Assembly (NCBI GenBank): GCA_902783535.1
Contig: CACZRJ010000083.1
Location: forward strand, 1-7,806
Direction: 5' to 3'
Source of the DNA: an uncultured Ruminococcus sp.
GTDB lineage: Bacteria > Bacillota > Clostridia > Oscillospirales > CAG-382
Length of the DNA stretch: 7,806 nucleotides
The notes below the pieces were generated by a model. That model saw only the letters and a program-made list of their open reading frames with translations, did not search any database and was not told the DNA's origin. Positions 6,680 to 7,806 of the stretch are shown one piece after another. Both the position numbers and the translations under genes were made by a program. Position 1 is the first letter of the stretch. Every line of letters starts with the position of its first letter.

Positions 6680-7806
6680 ATGTTACAGACGATACAAAAC
6701 GCTTTGAAAGAATGCGGCGTTTCCGCCTGGCGCGTCCGCAGAACGGTCGAAGAAACGTCCGAACTGTTCTTTGTCAGAAAACAGCTCGACACAAGGCGGA
6801 TCAAAGACACTGAAAAATATGACGTCACGGTCTTCCGGAAGGAGACCCGGGACGGAAAAGACCTCTGCGGCGAAACGGCGATCACGTTGACGCCCGGCAT
6901 GAGCCCGGAGAAGATCCGCGAGGAGATCGCGGGCGCCTGCTTCTCGGCGCAGTTCGCACTGAATCCGGACTATCTTCTTCCGGACCCCGTTTCCGCGCCG
7001 ATCATCCGCAAGACCGGATTTCTCGCCGAGCACCCGCTCCGCGAGACGGCGGACATCATGACGAAAGCCATGTTCGAAGCGGACGACGCCTCCGACGCGT
7101 GGCTGAACTCCGCCGAGATCTTCGTCGTCAGAAAGGAATGCCGCATCCTGTCGTCCGAAGGGACCGACGTCTCCTGGACCGAAGGGACCGTGAAAGGCGA
7201 ATACGTCGTTCAGTGCAAAGAACCGGAAGACGTCGAGATGCATCACAAGTTCGAATATGACGAATGCCGTCCTGACGCGCTGAAGAAGGCCGTTTCTGAG
7301 GCGCTGGTCTTCGTCCGCGACCGCGCCGTCGCGCAGAAGGTCCTCAAAACGGGCGATTACGATCTCATCCTGACCGGCGAATCGCTCGAGGAGATCCTCA
7401 GCTATTACGGCGCGCGATCCCACGCCTCGATGATCTTCCCCCATTATTCCGACTGGAAGGCGGGAGATGACGTTCAGGAGGCGGAAGACGGAGATCCGAT
7501 CGACTTGACGCTCGCTTCGTCCGCTCCGTACAGCCCCGAAGGCATCCGGATGAACGACTTTCCTCTCATCAGAGCGGGTAAACTGGAAGGGATCCACGGA
7601 GAGACCAGGTTCTGCCGGTACCTCGGCATCCGGCCGACGGGACGGTTCAACAAGGCCGTCTGCGGCAATCCCGGCAGTCTTTCCTTTGCGGATATGAAGA
7701 AAAAGCCCTGCCTGTGGGCAGTCTCTTTCTCCGACTTTCAGATGGATGTGTTCTCCGGCCATTTCGGCGGAGAGATCCGGCTCGCGTATCTGATCGAAAA
7801 CGGGAA
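6680..7806 (+). CDS. tldE: TldE/PmbA-type partner subunit (truncated by window end)
   Basis: An open frame of 375 codons from ATG 6680, with no stop before the window edge. AAGGAGG (6664-6670) lies 9 nt upstream. It lacks HExxxH, as expected for TldE (PmbA), the non-catalytic half of the TldD/TldE protease. The family's late signature is visible at about 356-375: a D-x-F-S-G-x-F segment followed by a Y-L-I-E-N-G ending. The N-terminal half shows the paired strand-helix pattern of the family (glycine-containing strand about 47-70, then helix 75-92). The family is usually about 450 residues, so some 60-80 residues should lie past the edge. The TldD-TldE order matches known pairs. N-terminal similarity looks weak by eye, so the call leans on the C-terminal motif and position. 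Confidence 0.85.
   Translation, partial: MLQTIQNALKECGVSAWRVRRTVEETSELFFVRKQLDTRRIKDTEKYDVTVFRKETRDGKDLCGETAITLTPGMSPEKIREEIAGACFSAQFALNPDYLLPDPVSAPIIRKTGFLAEHPLRETADIMTKAMFEADDASDAWLNSAEIFVVRKECRILSSEGTDVSWTEGTVKGEYVVQCKEPEDVEMHHKFEYDECRPDALKKAVSEALVFVRDRAVAQKVLKTGDYDLILTGESLEEILSYYGARSHASMIFPHYSDWKAGDDVQEAEDGDPIDLTLASSAPYSPEGIRMNDFPLIRAGKLEGIHGETRFCRYLGIRPTGRFNKAVCGNPGSLSFADMKKKPCLWAVSFSDFQMDVFSGHFGGEIRLAYLIENG

Noticed and set aside
6683..7762. A 359-codon open frame on the - strand opposite tldE
   Set aside because: The + strand frame has a strong ribosome binding site, follows tldD and carries the TldE C-terminal motif; the antisense frame has none of these.

Overview
The window is about 7.8 kb of bacterial DNA, GC-rich in its genes, with strong AGGAGG-type ribosome binding sites, textbook sigma-70/sigma-A promoters in AT-rich gaps and hairpin terminators. 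Gene content (a Gfo/Idh/MocA oxidoreductase, a xylose-isomerase-like TIM-barrel enzyme, NagA, an SDR and TldD/TldE) fits a saccharolytic heterotroph, perhaps an anaerobic Firmicute (Clostridia-like). The taxonomic guess is weak; nothing in the sequence fixes the lineage.

Layout. (1) 1-116: the 3' tail of an unrecognised gene on the + strand, followed by a weak AT-rich hairpin. (2) 148-885: a single-gene unit with its own promoter, encoding an orphan six-helix membrane protein. A large bidirectional terminator at 931-975 separates it from the convergent operon. (3) 4136 down to 995 on the - strand: a tight three-gene operon (Gfo/Idh/MocA oxidoreductase, sugar phosphate isomerase/epimerase-type TIM barrel, nagA). 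The first two genes overlap by 4 bp (ATGA) and the last two are 4 bp apart. It starts at a near-consensus promoter (TTGAAA, 17 bp, TATAAT). (4) 4064-4412: a 349-bp divergent control region with two tandem + strand promoters, a 21-bp-spaced pair of palindromic operator-like sites and a 7-bp inverted repeat. (5) 4413-7806: a second operon on the + strand: SDR oxidoreductase, tldD (zinc metalloprotease, HExxxH intact) and tldE, which is cut by the window end shortly before its natural stop.

How the genes may work together. The - strand operon looks catabolic: NagA deacetylates N-acetyl-hexosamine-6-phosphate, and the oxidoreductase and isomerase pair is of the kind known to act on keto-sugar intermediates. 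No kinase, transporter or NagB lies in the window, so the pathway is incomplete here. TldD and TldE form a two-subunit protease that degrades or trims unstructured peptides; why an SDR leads that operon is unknown. The shared control region may coordinate the two divergent operons.

No mobile element, CRISPR array, tRNA or rRNA was seen. The main candidates for novelty are the amino-sugar redox operon and the operator pair, not a wholly new system.
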